Assembly: GCA_947631965.1 (NCBI GenBank)
Contig: CANRNL010000012.1
Span: forward strand, 1-64,000
Direction of reading: 5' to 3'
DNA: 64,000 bases
From: an uncultured Clostridia bacterium
Lineage (GTDB): Bacteria > Bacillota > Clostridia > Monoglobales > Monoglobaceae
A model generated the notes under the pieces. That model was given only the letters and a program-made list of their open reading frames with translations. It had not been told where the DNA came from and made no database searches. This document shows, one piece after another, positions 17,475-26,260 of this stretch (position 1 is the first letter of the stretch; every line of letters starts with the position of its first letter). The position numbers were made by a program, and so were the translations under genes.

Positions 17475-18616
17475 TTATGCTCACCCGCCCTGTAATTGCC
17501 GAGAATACGGAACTCACTTGTCTGACCTATCACGTTTTCGGTGATACGGCGCACGTTTTCGTCCGCCAAATTGCCGGTATAGTCAACAAAAAACCTGTAT
17601 TCAAAATTATGCTCGCACACCGGTCGCGACTCGATACGGGTCAGGTTAAGCCCTCCGTGCGCAAATGTGGCAAGCACTCTATGAAGCATACCCGCCTCAT
17701 GCGGCAGGACAAACGCCGCGCTTATTTTGTCCGCGTCTTTTTCGCATACGGCGCGGTTTGCGACTATCAGAAAACGCGTGGTGTTTTTCGCGCTGTAATT
17801 TATGTTCTCGGCGAGAATATCCAGCCCGTAAAGCTCCGCGTTTCTGCGGCTCGCTATCGCCGCCTTTGAAATATCCCCGCTCTTTGCAACCATTTCCGCC
17901 GCCGCCGCAGTGTTATAGTACACCTCGCGCTTTATATTCGGATAACGCTTTAAATATTCGCTGCTCTGCAAAAATCCCTGTTCGTGCGAATAGACAGTCT
18001 TTATATCGCGGATGCTCGCGCTGCGGTTTCCGAGCAGACAGTGGTTTACCTCTACATACTGCTCGCCTATTATGTATAAATTGTATTTGGTTAAGAGGTC
18101 GAGAGCTTCGGAAATACCGCCGGTGCTTGAATTTTCGACCGGAACAACTCCGCAGTCTCCCTCTCCGCTCTCGATTGCGCGCAAGACCTCCTCGAAAGAA
18201 CGTACGGGTCTGCGGTCGGAATCCTCTCCGAAGTATTCCGCCGCCGCCTGCTCCGCATATGCTCCCTCAACTCCGGCATATACAACGCGCGGATTTTCTT
18301 TTCTTTCCCCGAACGAAATTAAGTCGTCCAGCTTCTTCACGGTATCCATACCGTAAAGCGCGCGCGTCTGCGCGTCGCGGCTTATCGACATAACGCAGGA
18401 GAAAAACTCGTAAACGTCGTTTTCGCGGCTTTTGTCGGTGAGCATAGCGAGCTTGTTTTCAAGCACTTCGCGCTCCCTCGCCTCATCCAAAATCGCCATA
18501 TTATGCTCCCGCTTATAGTCCGCGACCTTGGACGTCATATCCATACGTTCGAGAAAAAGCGGCAGTAATTGTCTGTCTATCTCGTCTATCCTGTCTCTCA
18601 GTTCCTTTAACTCCAT
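17471..18616 (-). CDS. pheA: Bifunctional chorismate mutase / prephenate dehydratase (P-protein)
   Basis: Takes chorismate to phenylpyruvate for phenylalanine. It has an AroQ-type chorismate mutase domain at 1-90 (LRDRIDEIDRQLLPLFLERM), a prephenate dehydratase domain at about 110-285 (YAGVEGAYAEQAA, VPVENSSTGGI, NTTRFLIV) and a C-terminal ACT domain at about 300-375 with the Phe-binding ESRP motif, so feedback inhibition by phenylalanine is expected. I use the ATG at 18616, seven bases after AAAGGTG; a TTG at 18622 is too close. It follows aroC by 13 bases. Confidence 0.95.
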   Translation of the reverse strand: MELKELRDRIDEIDRQLLPLFLERMDMTSKVADYKREHNMAILDEAREREVLENKLAMLTDKSRENDVYEFFSCVMSISRDAQTRALYGMDTVKKLDDLISFGERKENPRVVYAGVEGAYAEQAAAEYFGEDSDRRPVRSFEEVLRAIESGEGDCGVVPVENSSTGGISEALDLLTKYNLYIIGEQYVEVNHCLLGNRSASIRDIKTVYSHEQGFLQSSEYLKRYPNIKREVYYNTAAAAEMVAKSGDISKAAIASRRNAELYGLDILAENINYSAKNTTRFLIVANRAVCEKDADKISAAFVLPHEAGMLHRVLATFAHGGLNLTRIESRPVCEHNFEYRFFVDYTGNLADENVRRITENVIGQTSEFRILGNYRAGEHK

Positions 18617-18629
18617 TATCAAACACCTT

Positions 18630-19694
18630 TCAGCTTATTAAGTCGAGCAGGGCAATCGCCGCTCCGCTCTCAACTACGACGGCGGCTCTCTGCACAATGC
18701 ATGGATCGTGCCGTCCGTGAATTTCTATTTCGGTATTCTCCATTTTTCCGAAGTCCACCGTCCTCTGTTTTTTCGCAATAGACGGCGTGGGCTTCACCGC
18801 GACCGAAAACACTATCGGCATACCGTTGCTTATTCCGCCGTTTATTCCGCCGTTGTTATTTGTATAGGTTTTGACCTTTTCGCCGCTTACATACATCTCG
18901 TCGTTCGCCTCGGAGCCGCGCATATCCGCAAGCGAAAATCCGCCGCCAAACTCAATTCCCTTTACGGCGGGTATCGAGAACATCATAGACGAAACGGCGC
19001 TCTCGACCGAGCCGAAAAACGGACTGCCGACTCCCGCTCCGACTCCGACCGCGACGCACTCTATAATTCCGCCGACCGAGTCGCAGTCGCCCTTTGCCGC
19101 CATAATCGCCTCGCGCATTTTTTCTCCGCGCTCGTCCGAAATAACGGGAAATTCCTTGCCCGAAACGCTCAAAAGCTGTTCGGCTGTAATCTCGGCAGTA
19201 TTCAATTCTTCGTCGCAAATGCCCGCGAGCCTTTTTATATGCGCTCCGACCGTAATTCCTTTGGTTTTAAGCACCAGCTTTGCAACGGCGCCCGCAAACA
19301 CCAAAGGCGCGGTAATTCTGCCCGAAAAGTGACCGCCGCCGCGAAAGTCGTGCGCCTTGCCGTACTTCATAAATCCGGTATAGTCGGCATGTCCGGGGCG
19401 CAGTAAATCGCGGTTGTAGTCCCCCGAACGCGTATTCGTGTTCCTTATTATTCCGCAAAGCGGCGTGCCCGTTGTCACTCCGTCAACGCATCCGCTCAGA
19501 ATTTCGACCTCGTCCGCCTCGCTTCTCGCGGTCGCAAGCGGCGACTTTCCGGGCGCGCGGCGCGCCATTTCCGACTTTATAAAGTCGAAGTCGAGCGCCG
19601 TCGCGGGCGGTATTCCGTCAATCACACAGCCTATGCCCGCTCCGTGCGACTCTCCGAATATCGAAACTCTGAATTTATTTCCGTAAGTGTTCAT
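18630..19694 (-). CDS. aroC: Chorismate synthase
   Basis: The FMN-dependent last step to chorismate. Family signatures: GNKFRVSIFGESHGAGIGCVIDG with its first residues cut here as FGESHG near 13, RPGHADYTG near 100, FRGGGHFSGRITA near 117 and HGRHDPCIVQRAA near 320. It has 354 residues, normal for Bacillota. It starts 20 bases after aroA. One of the few GATC sites in the window (18704) lies in this gene. Confidence 0.96.
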   Translation of the reverse strand: MNTYGNKFRVSIFGESHGAGIGCVIDGIPPATALDFDFIKSEMARRAPGKSPLATARSEADEVEILSGCVDGVTTGTPLCGIIRNTNTRSGDYNRDLLRPGHADYTGFMKYGKAHDFRGGGHFSGRITAPLVFAGAVAKLVLKTKGITVGAHIKRLAGICDEELNTAEITAEQLLSVSGKEFPVISDERGEKMREAIMAAKGDCDSVGGIIECVAVGVGAGVGSPFFGSVESAVSSMMFSIPAVKGIEFGGGFSLADMRGSEANDEMYVSGEKVKTYTNNNGGINGGISNGMPIVFSVAVKPTPSIAKKQRTVDFGKMENTEIEIHGRHDPCIVQRAAVVVESGAAIALLDLIS

Positions 19695-19714
19695 AAACGT
19701 TTCCTCTCTTTTGA

Positions 19715-20971
19715 TTAAAGACGGTCGTATACCTCAAAAAAGTCGGGATACGACTTTTTAACGGCTTCGCGCGCACCCGTGATACATACATCCCATTCGG
19801 CGCGGCACGCGGCAATGGCGAGCGCCATCGCAATACGGTGGTCGTTCCACGATGAAACCGTGTTGCCGCAAAGCACCTGCACGCCCTCTATTCTGAGATA
19901 ATTTCCGCCCTCCGTCACCTTTGCGCCGAGATGATTAAGCTCGGTGGCAATAGCCTTCAGCCTGTCACTCTCTTTCATACGCAAACGGTCGGCGTTTATT
20001 ATCCTGCTTTCGCCCTCACAGAACGTAAACAGCACCGCGAGTATCGGCACAAGGTCGGGAATTTCGCGCACGTCAACCGTAATTCCGCGCATTACTCCGG
20101 TTCTGACCGCTCGTATTCCGCGCTCCGTCTTTTCAATTTTTCCGCCGACCTGCTTTATTATGTCAACTATCGCCCTGTCGCCCTGAATACTGTCCTCACG
20201 CAGCCCGATACACTCAACGTCGCATCCGATTGCACCCGCAACAAGGAAGAACGCGGCTTGAGAATAATCCGCCTCGACCGAGTAAGTCTGTGGCTTGTAC
20301 TTCTGTCCGCCCTTTATGAAAAAGCGTTTGTAATCCTCGTTCACTATCTCAACGCCGAAGTCCCGCATCACGCTTATCGTCATATCGACATAGCCGCGCG
20401 ACTGCATAGGCTTCGTTATTATTATTTCGCTGTCCTCTTTTAAACAGGACAGCGCGAAAAGCAGACCCGTTATAAACTGCGAGCTTATGTCTCCCGGCAT
20501 TTCGTAGGTACCCGCTTTAAGCTCGCCGTATGCGGATATGCTGTCCCATTCCTGCTGATATATAATGCCTTTTTCGTCAAACATATCGAAGTAGGGCTTT
20601 TGCGGACGCTGCATAAGTCTGCCGTGTCCTATAAATCTTACCTTTCTGCCCGACAAGAGCGCGATTGGAATTAAAAAGCGCAGGGTGGAGCCGCTCTCGC
20701 CGCAGTCAAGCTCCAGCTCAAGCTCGTCCATATTCTTAAAAAGCCCCTGTGCGTTTACTTTTAGAGTTCCCTTTTTCTCGTTGTACTCGAAAACCGCGCC
20801 GAGCTGCTCAAGACAGCCGCAGGTCGCGACTATATCGTTTGACATCTGAATATTTTTTATCGTGCATTTGCCGCGCGTCAGCGCCGCCGAAATAATCGCG
20901 CGGTGCGCCGCGGATTTTGAAGGCGGAACAACAACGCTGCCCTTTAACATTCTGGTTTTTATCTCTACCAA
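19715..20971 (-). CDS. aroA: 3-phosphoshikimate 1-carboxyvinyltransferase (EPSP synthase)
   Basis: Adds enolpyruvate to shikimate-3-phosphate. Motifs: VVVPPSKSAAHRAII (substrate loop near residue 15), LDCGESGSTLRFLIP near 90, GDISSQFITGLL near 160, MKESDRLKAIATEL near 330 and NDHRIAMALAIA near 380. I prefer the TTG at 20971, eight bases from AAAGGAGG, giving 418 residues; the longer frame from 21025 runs into aroB. The gap to aroB is 25 bases. Confidence 0.94.
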   Translation of the reverse strand: MVEIKTRMLKGSVVVPPSKSAAHRAIISAALTRGKCTIKNIQMSNDIVATCGCLEQLGAVFEYNEKKGTLKVNAQGLFKNMDELELELDCGESGSTLRFLIPIALLSGRKVRFIGHGRLMQRPQKPYFDMFDEKGIIYQQEWDSISAYGELKAGTYEMPGDISSQFITGLLFALSCLKEDSEIIITKPMQSRGYVDMTISVMRDFGVEIVNEDYKRFFIKGGQKYKPQTYSVEADYSQAAFFLVAGAIGCDVECIGLREDSIQGDRAIVDIIKQVGGKIEKTERGIRAVRTGVMRGITVDVREIPDLVPILAVLFTFCEGESRIINADRLRMKESDRLKAIATELNHLGAKVTEGGNYLRIEGVQVLCGNTVSSWNDHRIAMALAIAACRAEWDVCITGAREAVKKSYPDFFEVYDRL

Positions 20972-20996
20972 TTCCCGCTCCTCCTTTCGCTGTTTG

Positions 20997-22052
20997 CTAT
21001 ATGCCGCGAACCTCGTCTTTTGCAAATTTCTTTATGACCGCCCGACCTATCTTGCCGAGCAAAATGAGGCTTATCATACTTCCGTCGCCCTTTTTGTCAA
21101 CAGCCATAGCCTGCGTAAGCTCATCCTTACCTATCTCGATTTCGGTCGGAAGGTCGTATTTCTTTAAAATATCCGTCATTCTTAAAGCCGTGCCCTGAGG
21201 CGTAAGTCCTATCTTCTCTCCGAACCCGCACGCCATAACCATACCCGCTCCCACCGCTTCGCCGTGGGTATATGTTTCGTAATTGTACTTCTTTTCTATC
21301 GCGTGACCGAACGTGTGTCCGAAGTTCAGCACCATACGTCCGCCCGTGTCATGCTCGTCCTCCTCCACCACGCGGCGCTTTATGTCGCAGCACTCGTATA
21401 TTATACCTCCGAGCTTTTCAAACAAATCATCTGTATCCCTAACGTTTTCAAGAGTCTCAAACAATTTTTCGTCCGCAATCGCGCCGTACTTTATGACCTC
21501 CGCCATACCGTCCGACAAGACGCGCGGCGACAATGTTTTAAGGCACAGCGGGTCTATTATTACGAGCTTCGGCTGATAAAACGCGCCGACCAGATTTTTG
21601 CCCTGCGGAAGATTTACTGCAACCTTGCCGCCCACGCTGCTGTCCACCTGCGCGAGCAGTGTGGTCGGTATTTGCACAAACGGAATACCGCGCAGAAGCG
21701 ATGCCGCCGCGTAACCCGTCAGGTCGCCAACCACGCCGCCGCCAAGCGCGACTATCAAATCGGTGCGCGTTATACCGAATTTTAAAAGCTCGTCGTACAA
21801 AAAGCCGAGATACTTATGCGACTTGCTCTTTTCGCCGGCGGGAACGGTTATAACCGTCACATTAAATCCGCTTTTTTCGAGGCTCTCTTCAACCGTATTC
21901 GCATACAGCGGAAATACGTTGGAATCGGTCACGACCGCAATCTTTTCGCCGCCGAAAATCTCCGAAATAAGCTCGCCGCACCTGTTTAAAAGTCCGTTTT
22001 CTATATAAATGTTATACTCCCGCGAGGGGATATTCACTCTCAGGCTTTTCAT
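20997..22052 (-). CDS. aroB: 3-dehydroquinate synthase
   Basis: An NAD- and metal-dependent cyclase that makes 3-dehydroquinate. It has LGGGVVGDLTGYAAASLLRG near 100, PTTLLAQVDSSVGGKVAVN near 128, GMAEVIKYG near 180 and the metal His motif LNFGHTFGHAIEK near 245. It has 351 residues, normal. It overlaps the end of tyrA by four bases. Confidence 0.95.
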   Translation of the reverse strand: MKSLRVNIPSREYNIYIENGLLNRCGELISEIFGGEKIAVVTDSNVFPLYANTVEESLEKSGFNVTVITVPAGEKSKSHKYLGFLYDELLKFGITRTDLIVALGGGVVGDLTGYAAASLLRGIPFVQIPTTLLAQVDSSVGGKVAVNLPQGKNLVGAFYQPKLVIIDPLCLKTLSPRVLSDGMAEVIKYGAIADEKLFETLENVRDTDDLFEKLGGIIYECCDIKRRVVEEDEHDTGGRMVLNFGHTFGHAIEKKYNYETYTHGEAVGAGMVMACGFGEKIGLTPQGTALRMTDILKKYDLPTEIEIGKDELTQAMAVDKKGDGSMISLILLGKIGRAVIKKFAKDEVRGI

Positions 22053-22921
22053 TTGATTTTGCCCTCCTTAGGCTCTTTTTTGTCCATATAAAGCTTGTTG
22101 TCCCGCACGCGCGACAAAATCTCGTGTATTCGCTCCGCGTCCTCCGCCTCTATCGCGGCGCGGAGACTGTTTACGCTGCCCGAAAATCTGTCAATTTCGT
22201 CAAGCAGGTTTTTGCGGTTACGAAGAAACAGCTCGGTCCACAAATCGGGGTTTATATTCGCTATCCTCGTGCAGTCGCGGAACGAGCCTGCGGTGTACGC
22301 GCGGTTCATATTCGGGTTAAAATCGAGGCAGAGCGCCGCCGCCGCGACGTGCATAAGGTCGCTGGTGTACGCGATAACCTCATCGTGGATTTCGGGGGAA
22401 TTGACAGTTATATATTTCGCGCCGATATACTGAGCCATTTCAAAAATCAAATCCACGCTTTCGCGCTTCGAGCTTTCAATCGGGCATATTATATAGCCGG
22501 TGTTCCAAAAAAGCTCCGCTTCGGAATTTTCAAATCCGCCGACCTCGCGCCCCGCCATAGGGTGCCCGCCCACATAATCCACTCCGCTCGGAAGCGCGGC
22601 GGCTATGCCCTTTGATATTTCGGTTTTAACGCCGCACACGTCGGTTATGACCGCGCCGCGCTTGAAACGCTCCCTGTTTTCTTTTATTACGGGTACTATC
22701 GAGTCGGGATAAACGCAGAGTATCACCAAATCCGCGCCGTCGATTGCATCGCCCGCGCTCTCATACACTTTGCCGACCGCGCCGCACTCAAGCGCCGCCC
22801 TGCGCGTCTCCGAGTTCAGGTCGCAGCCGACGATTTCCGCGCCGTGAAAGCCGCGCAGACCCTTTGCCATAGAACCGCCTATTATGCCCAGCCCTATAAC
22901 CGCGATTTTACCCTCTTTCAT
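22049..22921 (-). CDS. tyrA: Prephenate dehydrogenase
   Basis: An NAD-dependent enzyme of tyrosine synthesis. The Rossmann motif GLGIIGGSMAKGLRG is at residues 10-24, GGHPMAGREVGGFEN (active-site His) near 118 and SDLMHVAAAALC near 190. At 290 residues there is no room for a C-terminal ACT domain, so regulation differs from that of pheA. It starts 48 bases after asnA with no promoter or terminator between, so it is probably the second gene of the operon. Confidence 0.93.
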   Translation of the reverse strand: MKEGKIAVIGLGIIGGSMAKGLRGFHGAEIVGCDLNSETRRAALECGAVGKVYESAGDAIDGADLVILCVYPDSIVPVIKENRERFKRGAVITDVCGVKTEISKGIAAALPSGVDYVGGHPMAGREVGGFENSEAELFWNTGYIICPIESSKRESVDLIFEMAQYIGAKYITVNSPEIHDEVIAYTSDLMHVAAAALCLDFNPNMNRAYTAGSFRDCTRIANINPDLWTELFLRNRKNLLDEIDRFSGSVNSLRAAIEAEDAERIHEILSRVRDNKLYMDKKEPKEGKIK

Positions 22922-22969
22922 TCGCCGTTCCTCCGTGTATCCGTCAAATTACGGGCGAGAGTTTAGAGT

Positions 22970-23977
22970 TTAAAGAAGCGAAATTCCCGCCGAAGCGCAC
23001 TCCTTAACCATTTCTTCAGGCCATATCGAAGCCTGTACCTCGCCTATATGCGCCTTATGTAAGAGATACATACAAATACGCGACTGTCCTATTCCTCCGC
23101 CTATCGTGTAGGGCAGCTTGCCCTCGATGAGCGCTTTGTGGAAATCTCGGCTCAGTCTTTCTTCGCAGTCAAGCTCGCGGAGCTGCTTTACAAGCGACTC
23201 CTCCGACACGCGTATGCCCATACTCGATACCTCGAACGCGATGTCCAGAAGCGGATTGTAGAAAATAATATCGCCGTTGAGGTTCCAGTCGTCATAGTCG
23301 GGCGCACGTCCGTCGTGCCTTACACCCGATTCCAAAAGTCCTCCTATGTTCATAAGGAAAAATGCGTGATGCTCCCTCGCAAACGCGTTTTCGCGCTCTC
23401 TGGGAGAAAGGTCGGGATATTTATCCTCAAGCTCTTGCGTTGTTATAAACTCAATCTCGTCCGGAAGCCACTGCTCTATATACGGGAATTTTTCCCCCAC
23501 AAAGCACTCCACACTCTTAAAAGCTTTAAAAATCTTTTGTACGGTATCCTTTAAAAAGTCAGTGTTCCTGTCCTTCTTGTCTATAACGCGCTCCCAATCC
23601 CACTGGTCAACATAGATTGAGTGGAGATTGTCGGTCAGCTCGTCGCGCCTTATGGCGTTCATATCGGTATAAAGACCCTCTCCGACCGAAAATCCGTAGA
23701 TCTTGAGAGCGTTTCTTTTCCATTTTGCAAGAGAATGAACTATCTGCGCCGTTTTGCCGGTCTCCTTTATATCAAAGCCGACAGCGCGCTCAACGCCGTT
23801 CAAATCGTCGTTAAGCCCCGTTTCGGGCAACACAAAAAGCGGCGCGCTCACACGCGTCAAATTCAACGCACGGGCAAGCTCATCTTCAAAGTGGTCCTTT
23901 ACATATTTAATTTCCTCCTGAGTTTGTCTGAGAGAAGCCGCCGATTTATAGCCCTGCGGCTTTATAACCTCCGCCAT
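22970..23977 (-). CDS. asnA: Aspartate-ammonia ligase (AsnA type)
   Basis: Makes asparagine from aspartate, ammonia and ATP. The protein is class II aminoacyl-tRNA-synthetase-like: VSAPLFVLPETGLNDDLNG near 43, VVHSLAKWKR-type AQIVHSLAKWKRNAL near 80, VDQWDWE near 125, FYNPLLDIAFEVSSMGIRV near 240 and the C-terminal GGGIGQSRICMYLL. It has 335 residues, normal. The ribosome site AAAGGGTG precedes the ATG. It is the promoter-proximal gene of the aromatic operon. The leader is only about 45 bases, too short for a T-box. Confidence 0.95.
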   Translation of the reverse strand: MAEVIKPQGYKSAASLRQTQEEIKYVKDHFEDELARALNLTRVSAPLFVLPETGLNDDLNGVERAVGFDIKETGKTAQIVHSLAKWKRNALKIYGFSVGEGLYTDMNAIRRDELTDNLHSIYVDQWDWERVIDKKDRNTDFLKDTVQKIFKAFKSVECFVGEKFPYIEQWLPDEIEFITTQELEDKYPDLSPRERENAFAREHHAFFLMNIGGLLESGVRHDGRAPDYDDWNLNGDIIFYNPLLDIAFEVSSMGIRVSEESLVKQLRELDCEERLSRDFHKALIEGKLPYTIGGGIGQSRICMYLLHKAHIGEVQASIWPEEMVKECASAGISLL

Positions 23978-24027
23978 TTAAAACACACCCTTTCGTCAAA
24001 AATAAATACATACTGTTCTGTCTGTAT

Positions 24028-24057
24028 ATTGTAGCACATCATATGTACCCGTTTCAA
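24028..24057 (-). promoter_or_regulatory. Promoter of the asnA-aro operon
   Basis: Minus-strand TTGAAA (24052-24057) and TACAAT (24028-24033), spacer 18. It is the only clear promoter seen upstream of the nine aligned genes. Confidence 0.6.
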
Positions 24058-24129
24058 GTTTTTTTTGAATAAATTTGCCTTTTAAAGCGCAAAGTTTGTT
24101 ACAATTTCATTACAATTAAGGCTTTTTGC

Positions 24130-24159
24130 TTGTAAACAAAATTTTTTATATGGTATACT
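24130..24159 (+). promoter_or_regulatory. Promoter of the topoisomerase pair
   Basis: TTGTAA (24130-24135) and TATACT (24154-24159), spacer 18, about 85 bases upstream of the start. The word CTTGTAAAC occurs at both 24129 and 24171. Either this or a weaker site could serve. Confidence 0.45.
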
Positions 24160-24245
24160 ATATGTATATGCTTGTAAACTGCGTATTAATTTGGCACGGT
24201 CATACCGCTTGACGGCTGCCAATCACTGATTTTGGAGGTTTTATT

Positions 24246-26234
24246 GTGTGCGCCAAAGCAAAAAACAGTTACGATAACGAAAGCATCGTGTCTCTTAAAG
24301 GTGCAGACCGAGTGCGAAAGCGCCCCGCGGTCATATTCGGCTCGGACGGCATAGAGGGCTGCGAGCATTCTATGTTTGAAATTCTGTCCAACTCGATAGA
24401 CGAGGCACGCGAAGGACACGGAAACGTCATTACCGTCCGTCGGTTTCTCGACAAATCCATAGAGGTCGAGGACAAGGGGCGCGGTATGCCCGTAGAGTAC
24501 AATCCGTCCGAGGAGCGCTACAACTGGGAGCTTATTTTCTGCGAGCTTTACGCGGGCGGAAAGTACCGAAACAACGACGGCGAAAATTACGAATTCAGCC
24601 TCGGCTTGAACGGTCTTGGCGCGTGCGCGACTCAGTACAGTTCGGAATATATGGACGTTACGGTGTGCCGCGACGGGAAAAGATTTTCCTTGCGGTTTGA
24701 AAAGGGAGAAAACGTCGGAGGACTTAAATCCGAGAATTTCAAATACCGTCACACCGGCACGAAAATAAAGTGGAAGCCCGATATAGACGTATTTACCGAC
24801 ATTGACATACCTCTTGAGTTTTACCAAGCCACCATAAAAAAGCAGGCGGTCGTAAATCAAGGCGTAAAATTCATACTCTGCAACGAGATTGCAAGCGGAA
24901 AATTCGAGAACTTCGAGTATTTTTACGAAAACGGAATAGTGGATTATGCCGCCGAGCTTGCGGGTGAAAAGAGTGTGACTTCGGTACACTTTGCGGAAGC
25001 CGAAAGGCGCGGACGCGACCGAGAGGACAAGCCCGAATACAAGGTGAAAATGTCGTTCGCGTTTTGCTTTGTGAGCGAAAATCCGATTTTGGAATACTAC
25101 CACAATTCGAGCTTTCTCGAACACGGTGGTTCTCCCGACAAAGCGGTAAAAAACGCGTTTGTTTACGCGATAGACAAATATCTCAAGGCAAACGGCAAAT
25201 ACACCAAAAACGAATCCAAGATTTTGTTTTCGGACGTACAGGACAGCCTTGTTATGATAAGCAGCTCTTTCTCTACGATAACGAGCTACGAAAACCAGAC
25301 CAAAAAGGCGATAACAAACAGGTTTATCCAAGAGGCTATGACCGAGTTCCTGCGCGAACAGCTTGACATCTATTTTATAGAAAACAAGACCGACGCGGAA
25401 AAAATTTCGGAGCGCGTCCTTGTGAACAAGCGAAGCCGCGAAACTGCCGAAAGAACGCGAATTAACGTCAAGAAAAAGCTGGTCGGCTCTATGGACGTCA
25501 CAAACCGAATCAAGAAATTTGTCGACTGCCGCAGCCGCGACACCTCAAAGCGTGAGGTCTATATCGTGGAGGGCGACTCGGCGCTCGGCTCGTGCAAGCT
25601 CGGACGCGACGCGGAGTTTCAGGCTATTATCCCGCTTCGCGGAAAGATACTCAACTGTCTGAAATCCGACTACAATAAAATCTTTCAGAGCGAAATCATA
25701 ACCGACCTTTTAAAGGTCTTGGGCTGCGGAGTGGAGATAACTTCAAAGCACAACAAGGATTTAAACGCGTTTAACCTTGACAATTTAAGGTGGAACAAAA
25801 TCATAATATGCACCGACGCAGACGTGGACGGCTTTCATATACGCACCCTCGTGCTTACAATGCTGTACCGCCTCACGCCGACTCTTATCGAAAAGGGCTA
25901 TGTGTATATCGCGGAGTCGCCTCTGTACGAGATAACCTGCCGCGACAAGTCGTACTTCGCCTATGACGAAAAGGAGAAAACGGCCATACTCGAAAAGCTG
26001 AAAGACAAAAAATACACAATTCAGCGAAGCAAGGGTCTCGGCGAAAATCAGCCCGATATGATGTGGGAAACCACTATGAATCCCGAAACAAGGCGTCTTA
26101 TCAAGGTTACGCCCGATGACGCGGAGCGCACGCAGGCGATGTTCGACCTTCTGCTCGGCGACAATCTGAGCGACAGAAAAGAGCATATCGCCGAAAACGG
26201 ACGATTCTATCTTGAGCTTACCGACGTAAGCTGA
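24246..26234 (+). CDS. Divergent type IIA DNA topoisomerase, ATPase (GyrB/ParE-like) subunit
   Basis: A 662-residue subunit with a GHKL ATPase domain (EILSNSIDEAREG near 40, EDKGRGMPVEY near 74, SLGLNGLGACATQ near 118), a transducer domain, a TOPRIM domain (VEGDSALGS near 440, DADVDGFHIRTLVL near 525) and the ParE-like end SKGLGENQPDMMWETTMNPETR. It departs from standard GyrB in several places (RKRPAVIFGSDGIEG instead of the usual RKRPGMYIG). That suggests the second, divergent topoisomerase set found in many Clostridia rather than gyrase. The GTG start follows TTGGAGG. It is paired with the A subunit 26 bases downstream. Confidence 0.85.
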   Translation: MCAKAKNSYDNESIVSLKGADRVRKRPAVIFGSDGIEGCEHSMFEILSNSIDEAREGHGNVITVRRFLDKSIEVEDKGRGMPVEYNPSEERYNWELIFCELYAGGKYRNNDGENYEFSLGLNGLGACATQYSSEYMDVTVCRDGKRFSLRFEKGENVGGLKSENFKYRHTGTKIKWKPDIDVFTDIDIPLEFYQATIKKQAVVNQGVKFILCNEIASGKFENFEYFYENGIVDYAAELAGEKSVTSVHFAEAERRGRDREDKPEYKVKMSFAFCFVSENPILEYYHNSSFLEHGGSPDKAVKNAFVYAIDKYLKANGKYTKNESKILFSDVQDSLVMISSSFSTITSYENQTKKAITNRFIQEAMTEFLREQLDIYFIENKTDAEKISERVLVNKRSRETAERTRINVKKKLVGSMDVTNRIKKFVDCRSRDTSKREVYIVEGDSALGSCKLGRDAEFQAIIPLRGKILNCLKSDYNKIFQSEIITDLLKVLGCGVEITSKHNKDLNAFNLDNLRWNKIIICTDADVDGFHIRTLVLTMLYRLTPTLIEKGYVYIAESPLYEITCRDKSYFAYDEKEKTAILEKLKDKKYTIQRSKGLGENQPDMMWETTMNPETRRLIKVTPDDAERTQAMFDLLLGDNLSDRKEHIAENGRFYLELTDVS

Positions 26235-26260
26235 CGAGAAATTTAAAGGACGGAAAGAAA

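Noticed and set aside
23978-24060. T-box or other amino-acid leader upstream of asnA
   Set aside because: The leader from the promoter to the ATG is only about 45 bases, with no stem I or T-box sequence.
24186-25331. 381-codon minus-strand frame opposite the topoisomerase B gene
   Set aside because: It lies fully antisense to a clear topoisomerase domain, has no ribosome site and gives a Val/Phe/Arg-rich product with no family pattern.
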